DNA from: Voacanga thouarsii
Lineage: Eukaryota > Streptophyta > Magnoliopsida > Gentianales > Apocynaceae
Length of the DNA stretch: 64,000 bases
Assembly (NCBI GenBank): GCA_026120185.1
Contig: JANUWF010001223.1
Location: 1 to 64,000, forward strand
Direction: 5' to 3'
Both the position numbers and the translations under genes were made by a program. Shown here in pieces: positions 12,649-24,265 of the stretch; position 1 is the first letter of the stretch, and every line of letters starts with the position of its first letter. The notes below the pieces were generated by a model. It had not been told where the DNA came from, did not search any database, and saw only the letters and a program-made list of their open reading frames with translations.

Positions 12649-13860
12649 TTAGCCCCCTTAAAGTCATCACTCATTTTCATTTTTTTTCTCAACAACCTTT
12701 CTTTCTTTGCTCTTTCTTGCCTTTTTGCCTTTGGGATAGCCTTAAGAGAATGTACTGAATAACACTTGCTACTTCTCCCCATATTAGCCTCTTTTTAAGT
12801 AAAAAGTCTTCAAAGATTAAAAATAAGAGCATTTTTTTCTCAACTTAATTATTTTTTATTTCAACACACAAAAAATTTTCCATAATTCTCTATAAGATTT
12901 CTTCTCAACAATCTTTTATCAACTCACATTCCCTATCATAGCTCAAAGCTAAGCAAAATTTAGACACATAATATAAGAGTTAGCCAATAACCTTTACCTA
13001 TATTTATCATATCCTCTATATTCAAACTAGATGAGCCAAATAACATTCAAACACTAAAGCATAAGTAAGATTATTCAAAATTCTCAAGTCTTGACAAATA
13101 TCCTATCCAATAAACTAATTTTAGAAAAATCCACCAAATAAATGACAAAGAATCATATCTAAGTAAGAAAAAGAATAACAACCTTGCTAATCAATGAAAA
13201 CCACTGAAATTTTAAAAATTTTCACAAAAAAAAAGATAGAAAAAAGTGACATTAAAATATTTCTTCAACCTTATTCTCTCCCCTCTCCCCCACACTTAAA
13301 CTAGACATTGTCCTCAATGGCCAAAGAAATAACAATGAAAGCAAAGCCAAGAAGACCAAAATCAATATAGAGGAAAAAGAAATAGAAGAAATCACTTCCA
13401 TTGCGAATTATCTCCAAAAGTTCCAAAATTTTAAATCTTCAAATTTTCAAAACTTTCAAGAATCTTGCAACAAAGTTGTTTTTTCAATCAAAATCATTTA
13501 AACCGAATTTTTCCAAAGTAGCACAATACTTTTCAAAGTAGCTTAATACTAAGAAAACACCAAGATAATTGATAAAAACTTGGACAAAGAATATCACTAA
13601 ACAACTCCCCCACACTTAAATTGGACAATCTTCATATTGGCAAAAAATAAACACAAGAAAGCATCTCCAAAGAGACCAAAAATAATAAAGGGATAGAAAG
13701 TTTAAGCAATACTTCCCAAGTGTAATAAAGTGCCAATAGTTATCAAAACTAGAAATAGAGAGAATATGGCTTATAACGATTTCTCTCAAAAGGTTCATGT
13801 ATATGAAATTCTTTGTGGCATAAACTTTTAGAATTTATTATTTTTGTAATATACTCAATC
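12649..13860. other. Unclassified insert inside the family E element
   Basis: About 1.2 kb that is absent from the related element at 51035-52992. It contains pyrimidine-rich tracts and the phrase ctcccccacacttaaa near 13290 and again near 13605. That phrase is common in plant LTR-retrotransposon non-coding regions, but I cannot assign a family. No coding region seen. Confidence 0.35.
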
Positions 13861-14283
13861 TCAGGCGAGCCATTTTTTCTTACTGAATTAGTGAACTTAC
13901 CCTTACCAATATTTGCTCAGTTAGAAGATGATGAACTAGAAGAATGGCTTGATGAAGATCTGGAGTTAGGGTAAGGTTGGAGTTTTAGCTCATGTTATAG
14001 GGCGACATTTTGGTTGGTTGATTAAGTTTCAATTATGTTTTGAATGTGTTCTAGAGAAGAGAATTTTGGTTTTCATATTTAAACAAGTTTCAATGGTTCG
14101 GACCCTTTCTTGTACTTGGGGGACCTTGTATTTAAGTTTCAACTAATGTGAGGCTTCATGTACGTGTTATGTGGGAGTCAGAGTGGCATAGCAGAAGTGT
14201 GGTAGACTTAGTTTGGCACGGGTTCGACATCCCCTTTGAGAGTATTGCCATGTCACCTCTCGGGCGGGGGCCATAACACCTAC

Positions 14284-15268
14284 TCCAATATATTTTCCTA
14301 ATTTAAAAGACCAAATCAAATTCAATTATTTCAAGGTTATAACCTGTAATATTGGCCGGAGATGATAAGAAAGAGAAGCGTCTTACTTGCCATAATAATC
14401 TATAAACCAAAACTGAAAATTTTCAGCAATTTTAACATGCTAATAAAGTTCCAGTTCGTATGTGAAATCTAATTTGATTCGTGTTAGAATCAATAATTTG
14501 AAATGTTTACAGTTAATAGGAAGCAATAATGCAGCAACAATGCACATGCATAACAATAGCAACTGACAAAGACAAAAAGTCTAGCAGCCAAGTTTGAAAA
14601 GTTTAGCTGTTTCTCAGGATCATGTTGATTGGAGCAAGCCTATGAATAGTCATCCATGAGCTTCATGAGAAAGCCCTCAAGAGAACTCAGGCCTAATCGA
14701 AACTAGAGCTTGGAGATTTCTAAAGAGTTTTGTTGGAAAAGAAATGATTCTAGGTTCAAAATGGACTTCATAAAGCAACACCCCCAACACCTCCCGCGCC
14801 CCCGCCCCAAAAAAGAGCATTTTTTTCATGGTTGCATGAGATTGACCTAAAGAATGTATCACCATATGTTGAATCTGTAATCTTTTGTGTGTCCAAAAAA
14901 ATAAAATATTTGGTACTACTGCTTTAATTTCTTGGTCAGACATGACAGTTCTAAATTCATAGTTCAAGATTTGATTTTTTACTTGATTTATAACTTAGTA
15001 TGTAATGCTTTTGAACAATTAAAATTTTATTTTACCGCTTAAATTTACATTTTTATCCCTTAAATGAGAAAAACAGTCATATCAAATTTTAATTAATTTT
15101 AGGGTTAGAAGTAAAAATATACTATAAATGAATAGACAAAATTTTGCAATTTGAGACTTCATCTCTGGAAGCCGAGCTGCTGCCTGCTTGGACTTTTGTG
15201 GTCTAAAATTTCTCGATTTCAAAGTCATCTCAGGGGTCACAACTATGAACTTTCTTCAAATCTGGCTT
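14284..15268. other. Spacer, nothing recognised
   Basis: Sequence between the CCTAC duplication of the family E element and the TTCTTTCAT duplication of the first Pack-MULE. A minus-strand open frame at 14677-14967 has no recognisable domain. I see no RNA gene or repeat termini. Confidence 0.3.
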
Positions 15269-15277
15269 TTCTTTCAT

Positions 15278-15485
15278 GGAAAATTCACCGATTTTGTCTC
15301 CAAACTATTTAGTTTGGTCATGTTGATCCTTAACGTTTGTTTCTCGATTTTTTCATTCCCAAACTATTTCTTTCTGTCAATTTGGTCATTCTGAGTAATT
15401 TTCAGACTAACTTCCGTTTTCCTTCATATTTTTTAGGGGTAGAAGTGAAAGCCTACTTTGATCCCTCTAAAACACATTTGGTCAC
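15278..15485 (+). repeat. Left TIR of Pack-MULE 1
   Basis: Pairs with 17255-17463 in inverted orientation. Shared phrases include the caaactatttagtttggtca-like block, cttaacgtttgtttctcgat, and the inner boundary aaaacacatttggtcac. Confidence 0.85.
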
Positions 15486-15529
15486 TTGATTCACCTACAG
15501 CTAAACAAAAAAAAAAATTCAAATTTCCT

Positions 15530-15801
15530 CGAGAATTTGTTGACCTCTTTTTGTCGGAAACAACCTGACACCCACCAAGTGCAATCGGAGAAGCCTGAAA
15601 CACTATTATACGACGCATTATCAAAAAGAGGTTATGGAGAAATGAGGCCATTTGAAACTCGAGACTCTTAAGAATCACAGAAAACCAATTTGTTACTGTG
15701 GATGGATTAGAGGAACAGTGGACAGCAATCAAATAAGCCTCAGCAATAAAAAATAGTACAAGGAAGAACACATGTTTCTATTTTAAAAAGATAGTGAATA
15801 T

Positions 15802-15844
<43 letters not shown>

Positions 15845-17226
15845 GAAGGAGGAAGCGGGGGGTGGGGGAATGCACAGTTACAATTGTGGGCGAAGTTGAT
15901 AACTCGAAAGGGGACTATAGAGGTAGGAATTCAAAACATTTGCTTCCTAACTCATGAAGAATAAGTCATTAACTTAAATAGCTCAAAGAAATCATGAGTG
16001 AATTTAAGCTAGGACTAGTGTTCTTGTAAAAGATAATCAGAACAAAATGAAGCTAGAAGTTGTGTCTTAGAGTTAAGTTGACACCAAAAAAACAAAAAAA
16101 AACAAAAAAAAAATCCCATAAAAACTACTCTGGAAAGTAATTGCATTAAAAGCTTGAAGGGAACTACAAAGTAGTTATTCATGTTCTGAACTTTATTACT
16201 TCAACTGTTCATATTTGAGAAAGCAACAAACAAACCTTACTCTGTTGCTCATTAATTAAAATTACACAATGTAATTCCTTGCCATAGAAAATAACACATC
16301 TCTAGTGCTTTTTGAACTGCACTTGGAACCTCAAATTCCTCAAACCCAAAGCAAAAACCCTGTTGCTGCAAATAAGAAATAATATTGTCATAATGCCAAG
16401 AAAGATAGTATAATCACGCAACAAATAAATTGGTACATTCTCTATTGCTTCTGACTTGAATACCTCCACTCCTGATTGGCCCAAACTTCTTGAAGTCATT
16501 CTCCAGTAACGACACAATTGCATTCATGGGCAAGCCCTTTATATAGATTGAGTATCCATCTGCCGCATAAGGACAAATAAAGTGTAACGTAAAACTTAGT
16601 TGTTAGAGATGTTACAAAATCAGGAAACAATAATGGAAAAATCAAATGAACCAAAATGGCATGCTTTCACCCTATTGGTTATTCCCATTGTCAACAGCAT
16701 CAGAATGGTGAACTAGTTCAGCTTCTGCAACAGAAGGTGAGTTTGCCTGCTCTTGGCTGGCAGAGATTTCAGAGGGACAGGTGCTGGAGATAAGAAAGCC
16801 ACAGTATTTTTCTTCAGGTCCATCACCTGTGAAAATATCATAAAAAGGTTTATAACTTGATGATGAGTTCAAACAAGTAGAAAGCTAGGTTCACTTCCAA
16901 ATTTTTACTATACCCATGAATCTCGAATAGACTTAAAACTTCTGCATTTTTCTGTACAACATGCTCAGTGACAACTGGACAAATCACGGAGGAGCCTAGT
17001 ACTAGAACTTGTATTAGCATATTAAAAAGCAAAACATAATAAACGTGCTCTAGCAACTTACAATAGAAGCATAAGACTTCTTTGGCACTTCTTCAATTTT
17101 GATGTCAGATTCAACCACCATTTGCAATTCATTTGGAACTTCATCAACAACCTCTGCAACTGGCACTTCTTCCTCAACCACTGGGACATCTCCATTCAAA
17201 GGTGGTTTGTATACCTCACCCCATTA
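15530..17226 (-). pseudogene. Captured G3BP-like (NTF2/RRM) gene fragment
   Basis: Fragment of a plant Ras-GAP SH3-binding-protein-like gene; family members carry an N-terminal NTF2 domain and an RRM and bind RNA in stress granules. On the minus strand the pieces read in order. First is an acidic linker at 17226-17065 (GEVYKPPLNGDVP, later VPKKSYASI, then a GT donor). Next is a linker exon at about 16828-16670 (acceptor cacag; ends DAVDNGNNQ). Then the first half of the RRM at about 16555-16440 (acceptor cggcag; DGYSIYIKGLPMNA, then LLENDFKKFGPIRSGG). Then RNP1-like QQGFCFGFEEFEVPSAVQ at about 16365-16290. Last is an RRM-end exon at about 15600-15530 (SPIALGGCQVV, then KRSTNSRG). The NTF2 domain is absent. 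Introns are retained, so capture was from genomic DNA. At least one frameshift lies near 16780, and RNP1 has an E where family members usually have V. Confidence 0.85.
15803..15841. repeat. (AG)n microsatellite
   Basis: About 19 uninterrupted AG units within the large intron of the captured G3BP-like fragment. Confidence 0.95.
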
Positions 17227-17254
17227 ACTTTTTCAATCGAAGTCGTCCTCACGT

Positions 17255-17463
17255 GACCAGATGTGTTTTAAAGAGAAAGAAGAGGATTTTCACTTTTATC
17301 TCTAAAAATGTAAAAGAAAACGGAAGTTAGCTAGAAAATTACTCGGAAGGACCAAGTTGGCAAAATGAAAATAGTTTAGGGATGTAAAAAATTAAGAAAC
17401 AAACATTAAGGACTAAAATAGCCAAACTAAAATAGTTTAGAGACGAAATTGATAAATTTTTCT
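17255..17463 (-). repeat. Right TIR of Pack-MULE 1
   Basis: Inverted partner of 15278-15485. Read on the minus strand it runs from AGAAAAATTTATCAATTTCG to a boundary near aaaacacatctggtcacg, after which the captured gene begins. Confidence 0.85.
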
Positions 17464-17472
17464 TTCTTTCAT

Positions 17473-17788
17473 CCTTCAAAGAAGTATTATAACGGAGGGT
17501 GAAATGTGGAATTTAGAAAAATCTTAGGTTTCATTTTAGACTTAACCCAAATATGCAGGCCAGGCCTCATCAAGGTTGGGAGCCAAATCCGAAAAAAAAT
17601 CTCAGTTTGGTTTCATTGAAATAGGTACTGTATTGTTCCCCATCTCTATAAATATACCTCCACCCCTTACCAATCTTTCTTAGTTCACTTTCCAAATTTT
17701 TTTTCTCCATATTATTGTTAGCTTAGCTGTTCCTTCAAATATTAAAACGTAGAAAATTAAAATCAAGTATAGACCCATTTCTTTCTTT

Positions 17789-17842
<54 letters not shown>

Positions 17843-19060
17843 TTTAAAAAAAAAACTTATGGTCTAATCCGGAGTTATAATAATAACCCAGGGGTTTTCA
17901 CACTATGGTTTGGCTACCCCAAATAAAAGAAAAAAAAATCGAGTAAGACTATGCTAGCAAAGGTCAGGTCCTAATTGCTATAGGGGAGCAAAAAGAAAGC
18001 AGTGGCGTGCTATTAAGTGTAAAATTGCCTATAATCTCATATGGTGCACAAAAAAGACTTCAACCTTGTCAACCTTGTAAGTGATATGGGCATCATAGTC
18101 AAGGAAATCACTTTTGGTCAACTAAACACTCTTAATTTTTCATTCGAATCACTGAAAAGAGAATCCAGGATCAATCATTCATATAAATGTACAGTGTTTG
18201 ATCCCAAAAAATAACTCAATAGGGTAAATCAGAGATGATTGTGAAGTGTGACATGTTTTTAGGTCCAAGGAATAGTGGTCAAAACTTATTTTCAGACAGT
18301 TGAGTATCGAGTTACGATACCACATGAAATTTTGATAAAATGTTTGAGTAGTATACAAAAAAAGTTTTTTAGATAGGTTCGTCTTTAGGATGAATGTGAG
18401 ATCCGATTTCGTTTGAATTTGGTTAGGGTTAACTTTAGAATCCCACTTGCCTGATTGATTTTGGGCTTGATTTGTAAGTTTGGGTCACTCTGGTGATGGC
18501 TGGAGCCATCTACATAAATTTAGTTCGTAATGTAATTACCCTTGCCATCTAAATGTGTCTAGTTGAGTAGCTAGTGACTGAAGTTATCTGTGTAAATGCA
18601 TGGTGTAAATGGATAAGAATTAATTTGATATGAGTTTTATAAAAAATTATTAAATATGTGGGATCATGTGGGGTCCAAAGAGAGAATTGAAATTTTATGA
18701 GTAAAGGACAATTCTCAAAAGGCGAAATTATATTAAAATAATAATATATTTGAATTAAAGTAAAATTTTAGTTTGGAATGAAATTAAAAAGTTGATATCC
18801 AAATTTTAATGTAATTATGTTCATTTTCAAAGATATTTAGTTAATTAATAACTAACATTAATTAATATATATCATTTAAATACTCATTCTCAAAAGTGTC
18901 TAGTTGAATAATAACTATCACTATTATTTTAATTTTAAAACCTTAAAAACTTAGGATCTCTTATGTGAAATTTGAAGTGTACAAATGTCAAACAAATAAT
19001 GAAGTAGTGAGTATAAGTCATTCCCAACGAGAATTGCTACTTAACTGTAATATTCTTTCA
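17473..19060. other. Spacer with an (AT)n tract
   Basis: Contains a CT-rich run followed by (AT)n at 17792-17840 and long AT-rich stretches. No coding region or defined repeat ends are recognised. The phrase near 18010-18055 resembles plant LTR sequence in style only. Confidence 0.3.
17792..17840. repeat. (AT)n microsatellite
   Basis: Uninterrupted TA dinucleotide run of about 49 bp preceded by a ctttctttct tract. Confidence 0.95.
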
Positions 19061-19063
19061 CTT

Positions 19064-19293
19064 ATATCCTAACTCAAACCAAAATAAAAATATTGTAATT
19101 TAAGAATTAATTACTTAAAATAGACCAATAAAAATCGACAAAGCAAATTATATTTAATTAAATCAATGGCAAAGAATATATCCTAACTCAAACCAAAATA
19201 AAAATATTTTAATTTAAGAATTAATTACTTAAAATAGACCAATAAAAATCGACAAAGCAAATTATATTTAATTAAATCAATGGCAAAGAATAA
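19064..19293. repeat. Two tandem copies of a 114-bp unit
   Basis: The stretch beginning atatcctaactcaaacc at 19064 recurs at 19178 after 114 bp, with nearly no changes. The second copy lies inside duplicated segment A. Confidence 0.9.
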
Positions 19294-20014
19294 ACCAAGA
19301 CACTTCAAATTCAGCTTACTCATTTCATGTTAAATGGTGATTCTATTAAATTAATTCTCAGATTGGTTAATAGTAGAACTCTCGAATATAAGTTAGACCC
19401 AATCTCTTAGACAAAAATTCCTAACTTTAATTAATAAATCAATCGTATTTCTACGTGATTTTAATTAATAAATCAGTATAAAACTCTATAGATTTCCTTA
19501 ACTTTTGTTTCCTACCTGCTAGAAACCATACAAAGAAATCGAATCTATCTCTAGTCAATTTTACGATGCGTTATTATTATTACGGTTCAATTTAATCTAG
19601 CGCATCTCTGAAACTAGAATAGATTTAAGTTCACACAATAATTGGCCAGAAAATTACAAATTTTAAGAATAATAATAACAATTAACAAAAAACAAGATAA
19701 AAGGGGGAAAATCTTTAATTGAAATCAATAAATCCCATGGAAGTTTCAGCCTTCATTGAAGATCTTAGTCTCAAGAGATTTAGATACGCATAATCTTAAT
19801 ATTCAAAGCCATGAATTTAATTAACATAGAGAAGAAGGCTGGCTTGAGCTTGGTTACGTCGTCCTACGTGCCTCCCCCACTTCTATTTCTTTTTTCCATC
19901 TTTGCACTCTTAGAGAATCCTTCTTTTTTTTGCCCGAGAATACCCCAGAGAAATTCCCTTCTTTTTTTGTCTCTTGTTGTCTCGTTAAATAGCAGTATCC
20001 TGTGGCTCTTTGAG

Positions 20015-20159
20015 GGGAAATTCTTATATGGATCAGGTCCACCGTGGACCGGGTGCTTTGAGTGTTGTACCACGTGCTTTGTGTGTTGTACACTTCTAGA
20101 AAGGTACAACACTTTAAAGCTGTGGTCCATCGTGGACCCGGTCCACATAAGAATTTCCC
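20015..20159. mobile_element. Mutator-type MITE, copy A
   Basis: A 145-bp foldback element flanked by the exact 9-bp duplication CTCTTTGAG (20006-20014 and 20160-20168). Its ends are inverted repeats of about 35 bp: left GGGAAATTCTTATATGGATC, right inverted GGGAAATTCTTATGTGGACC. The inner part is partly palindromic (gtgttgtac and gtacaacac). A 9-bp duplication is diagnostic of Mutator-like transposition. It has no coding capacity. Confidence 0.9.
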
Positions 20160-21077
20160 CTCTTTGAGACATAGTGGAGTCTAAGTCCAATTCAACCAAG
20201 TATTCTCTTGGAGTTTTGACTTTTTTTTCCTTTCCTATTCTTCCTCTTTTATCTTTTGCCAATGCTTGCTTCTTTCTTTCTTTTTTTTTTTCCTGTCGTC
20301 TTTTTCTACCAATCTTTTATCCTCTTCTTTTGTTATTTCTTCTAGTCTTCTCCATTCTCTTGCATCCTTGCGCCTCATGAATTTCACTATGTTTGGCCAA
20401 CTATGAAGGAACCCTACCTGGGCCAACAATAAAAATAAAAATACAAGAATAAACCACCTCAATTAATCCTCAATTAAGTATAATATTATTTAATCCACTT
20501 AGGCAAATCAAAATCATAATAATTTAATCAATTAAATACAATTTAAGTGAGAAAATAATAATTAAAAATATAGTAAAAATATAATCCATCAACCTCACCA
20601 GTTAATTATTTCAAGTGAAGCCAAATCAGTGTCCAATATGCTTGTCTTCTTCTTGTGCCTTGTGGTACCCAACTTCATCAAGATGAGTATACAAACACAA
20701 GCAAATAGGAAGATCAGTTTCTTGTCAGCTTATTATGAGCCTAACCATGGGTATCGATGTGATTCTTGTTCTCTACATCTTTAACATTGTTTTCCTCTAC
20801 CTTCTTTGAAGTCTCATTAGATTCCTTCATGAAGTTTGGTGGATTCTGACAAAATCACCAATTTAATCCCTTAACTTTTATTTTCAATGGGTTATGGTCC
20901 TTAGTTTTTTTTTTTCAACTTTTTAGATCCCCTAACTGTTTTTGGACAACTTATCTCCTCATTCCGTCAATTAGACCATTAATTTGGCATTTTGTATAGG
21001 GGCAAATTTGGTATGTCACTATTTTTCTACACTGGTGGACTGTACGCGACCAGAAAAAGAGTGAACAAATGGATCCA

Positions 21078-21310
21078 TACCTCCCAGCAAAATCTATAGG
21101 TTCTGGTGTTTTTTGGGAGGAAGGTGACTCCATTGTCTCATTGAAAAATGGCTCACAGCAAGCTCTAGCCGTCCAACTGGTCACCGTCTCTCTATTTCTC
21201 TTCGTTTCTTTTTGCAGCAACAATCTCTCTCTCTCTTTTCTTCTTGTTGCCACTACTAATTTAGCTCTAGTTCTTTAGTAAAAGCATCTAACTCAGCTTT
21301 TGTGATTACA
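21078..21310. other. 233-bp block present only in copy A
   Basis: In copy B, ggatcca is joined directly to ctggcgctca; in copy A, 233 bp lie between. No target duplication flanks it, so a deletion in copy B is as likely as an insertion in copy A. It contains a CT-rich stretch and no recognisable domain. Confidence 0.7.
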
Positions 21311-22696
21311 CTGGCGCTCAAGATAAGGAGAATGGTGCAATATTTTTGTCAAAAAGGTTATCGCTCGGTTTTTAGTGTGTAGACAAAAGTTGTTATTCTT
21401 TATTATTGTCCCATGTTTGCCCAACATGTAAACAAAATGTGATGGCTTTTTTGCTGTTACCTAGTGCCCAATACATATTCTGTAATGGTTTTTAGAATAT
21501 AGTAGTGTATAGGTAAAACTAATGTCTCTTTCTTCACATGTTGCTGTGAATGAAGCTTAGAAAATAAAGGGCTTTGAGTAATGTTTACCTATGATAACTA
21601 TGGATGCAACACTTTTCTTAGATATTTAATTTCTGATCAGACATCACGAATTATGTGATGCATTGCATGGAGTAGCTGTCTATATGTTAATATGTGTCCA
21701 TTTCAACAACTTCAATGAAGCTATATGTCTTGGTATCGATTACTGTGTTCTTTGAAAGAGCTTGGAAAAAAGGAATAGCGGATTTGCACATAAATAGATG
21801 AAACTAGAGTATTTCTATCTTCTTATCTATAATTGCTCTTTAGTTATTTGAGGGGTATAGATAGATTTAACAACTTTTACAAAGAGATGAATTTTCTAAA
21901 CTTGGTTCCTACTATTATGTGCCAAAATTTGCATGTAAGTGTTGTTACTAATAGTTTAATGGATAGCAACCCAGAGCTTTTAGAAAATTGATCGTATAAC
22001 TACTGCAATAGCTTGGGAATGAGGGTTTAAAAACCAATACTTACCATTGTATATGCTAAACTTGATGATCATCACAAGTACTAAATAATATAGCAAGTTC
22101 ACCACTTGTACCCTTATATGTGGCTGACAAAAACCATGATCTTCCCGTAGATAGTATCATTCCCTACCACATAACGAATATGGTGATATTTTATGTGGGA
22201 AAAGAACTTGGATTTGCCTATTAATTTGGTCAGTTGAAGTTATGGACATGTGAATAAAAATTGGTCCATTCTGCAACACGTGAAGAATATTCAAACATAT
22301 AAATTATTGTTTATGTTAGGCTTATCTAAGTTGAAAAGTCTATGGTTTCTATTGAAGTAGCAGCTTCATGGGTAATTTATACTCTTTATTTTTGTTTAAT
22401 TTTTTATTTTCATTTAGTAACTAGATGTCCCTTGAATATTAGTTAACAATCAATTTTCTATCAAACTTAATATTTTGTAATCATGTTGTTAGGTCCTGAA
22501 GAATTGATTTGCAAATTTGATCCAATTTTTCAAGAGGACAAAAATTGACTATATCGAGGAATCAGAAGTCTTGTAACTCCACTATCACATCAGAAATGCT
22601 GGACTCAAAAATATTTGAGCACTATTTTGAGTATGTTTTGCACATACCTTACTGTAGATTTTTAGTTAATTTTGCAGCCCAATTACATTATTTAAT

Positions 22697-22946
22697 TGTA
22701 ATACCCTACTATTTACGTACCCTGAGAAAGGTAGGGATATTGTCCCGTCTGAAGGACAAAGAGTCTTTATAATAAGGCAAATAAGTGACTCATCCAAAGT
22801 ACTACCGTAAATAAACCTTACACGTAATACGGATAAAGTAAAAACTTATACAGAGTCTCAAAACAAAAAATAATAAAGCATTATCTCGAAGCAAAACAAC
22901 TAAAATGTTAAGTACAAGATCTCCAGCTCTAGCCCAACCTTGTCAA
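22697..22946 (+). mobile_element. Family F LTR, truncated 5' piece
   Basis: Starts TGTAATACCCTACTATTTAC after ttaat and matches the first about 250 bp of the LTR at 26520-29036, at the same target site. It is cut off where the mariner-containing joint begins. Confidence 0.85.
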
Positions 22947-22984
22947 CAGAAAATATTGGAAACTTGCTGTAATCTCTTGGCCAC

Positions 22985-23240
22985 TTAGCTTTGATGGCTG
23001 GTTACAAACTGTCTTACCACTTCTCTCTTAATTGAAGTAATTGGTTTTGTTTCTAGTGTCCCAGCAGCTCTATTTACACTATTCCTTTTAGCTAGCTCTT
23101 GGGTAATGAAAGGGAAAAGGCCAATCTTTCCAGAAAAAACTTCATTCCCTTCTGTATCGAATCTTGGACGAGCAAGAGCTACTAAGAACATGACTTTTCC
23201 AATGTAGTTCTTACTTCTACAAGTGCGCAACGGTTCTACA
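22985..23240 (-). pseudogene. Plant mariner-like transposase fragment
   Basis: About 80 codons on the minus strand resemble the central part of plant Tc1/mariner-like transposases, the enzymes thought to move Stowaway MITEs. Recognisable phrases are RSKNYIGKVMFLVALARPRF, then FSGKIGLFPF, then GTLETKPITSIKREVVRQF. The frame is open, but the N-terminal DNA-binding part and the catalytic region further downstream are missing. It lies exactly between duplicated segments A and B and follows a broken LTR, so it probably belongs to a fragment trapped at the duplication joint. It cannot be a working enzyme. Confidence 0.82.
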
Positions 23241-24122
23241 AAGCAAATTAATGGCAAAGAATATATCCTAACTCAAACCAAAATAAAAATATTTTTTTAA
23301 AGAATTAATTACTTAAAATAGACCAATAAAAATCGACAAAGCAAATTATATTTAATTAAATCAATGGCAAAGAATAAACCAAGACACTTTAAATTCAGCG
23401 TACTCATTTCATGTTAAATGGGTGATTCTATTAAATTAATTCTTAGATTGGTTAATAGTAGAACTCTCAAATATAAGTTAGACCCAATCTCTTGGACAAA
23501 AAATCATAACTTTAATTAATAAATCAATCGTATTTCTACGTGATTTTAATTAATAAAACAGTATAAAACTCTATAGATTTCCTTAACTTTTGTTTCCTAC
23601 TCATTAGAAACCATACAAAGAAATCGAATCTATCTCTAGTCAATTTTACTATGTGTTATTATTGTTACAGTTCAATATAATCTAGCACATCTCTGAAACT
23701 AGAATAGATTTAAGTTCATACAATAATTGGCCAGAAAATTACAAATTTTAAGAATAATAATAACAATTAACAAAAAACAAGATAAAAGGGGAAAAATCTT
23801 TAATTGAAATCAATAAATCCCATGGAAGTTTCAGCCTTCATTGACGATCTTAGTCTCAAGAGATTTAGATACGCATAATCTTAATATTCAAAGCCATGAA
23901 TTTAATTAACATAAAATAAGAACAAAAATAAAGTAGAGAAGAAGGCTGGCTTGAGCTTGGTTACGTAGTCCTACGTGCCTCCCCCACTTCTGTTTCTTTT
24001 TTCCATCTTTGCACTCTTAGAGAATCCTCCTTTTTTTTGCTCGAGAATACCCTAGAGAAATTCCCTTCTTTTTTTTTTCTCTTGTTGTCTTGTTAAATAG
24101 CAGCATCCTGTGGCTCTTTGGG

Positions 24123-24265
24123 GGGAAATTCTTATATGGACCAGGTCCACCGTGGATCGGGTGATTTGAGTGTTTACCACGTGCTTTGTGTGTTGTACAA
24201 TTCTAGAAAGGTACAACACTTTAAAGCCGTAGTCCATCGTGGACCCGGTTCACATAAGAATTCCC
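24123..24265. mobile_element. Mutator-type MITE, copy B
   Basis: The same insertion as 20015-20159, carried along by the segment duplication: the flanks (ctctttggg mutated on the left, ctctttgag on the right) are the same site. Small internal deletions and substitutions have accumulated since. Confidence 0.9.

Larger units (their letters stand above)
10406..14278 (-). mobile_element. Solo-LTR-like element, family E copy 1
   Basis: Non-coding element starting TGTGAGCCCCC and ending GGGCCATAACA, flanked by an exact 5-bp duplication CCTAC (10401-10405 and 14279-14283). TG...CA ends plus a 5-bp duplication are the signature of an LTR inserted by retroviral-type integrase. No internal region or second LTR is present, so it reads as a solo LTR. 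A related copy lies at 51035-52992. Shared blocks include the ggaggtcagcggaagag-like 5' part and the gatacaata...gatataata part near 11230-11290. The right end shares the gtggcatagcagaagtgtgg-like block. Relative to that copy, this one is interrupted from about 11400 to 13860. Minus orientation is inferred because the reverse complement starts TGTTA like other long plant LTRs. Confidence 0.75.
15278..17463. mobile_element. Pack-MULE 1, carrying a G3BP-like gene fragment
   Basis: A 2186-bp element bounded by an exact 9-bp duplication TTCTTTCAT (15269-15277 and 17464-17472), the length produced by Mutator-like transposases. Its ends are about 200-bp inverted repeats: the left starts GGAAAATTCACCGATTTTGT, and the right, read inverted, starts AGAAAAATTTATCAATTTCG. 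Between them is no transposase but a multi-exon fragment of a host gene on the minus strand. A Mutator-like element with captured host sequence is a Pack-MULE. The same TIR family bounds 33060-36069. The transposase must have come from elsewhere. The TIRs have drifted, so this insertion is not very recent. Confidence 0.85.
19138..22946. repeat. Duplicated segment, copy A
   Basis: Direct repeat of 23238-26770. It includes the MITE, the sequence block near 20862-21068, about 1.3 kb of AT-rich DNA, and the first 250 bp of a family F LTR starting at 22697. Copy A carries 233 bp (21078-21310) that copy B lacks. The two copies differ by scattered substitutions and small indels. Part of the segment (the region around 19300-19800 and 20460-20640) resembles non-coding LTR-retrotransposon DNA, but no family can be named. 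Small open frames such as 19811-20167 run through non-coding repeat DNA. Confidence 0.92.

Noticed and set aside
19811..20462. Overlapping frames on both strands, repeated around 24052-24529
   Set aside because: They cross the Mutator-type MITE and CT-rich DNA and are disturbed by indels between the two duplicated copies, so no coding constraint is visible.
20862..21068. Possible third member of the Pack-MULE TIR family (also at 24966-25180)
   Set aside because: The phrasing (cccttaacttttattttcaa, gatcccctaact) resembles Mutator ends in style, but I found no inverted partner or 9-bp duplication.
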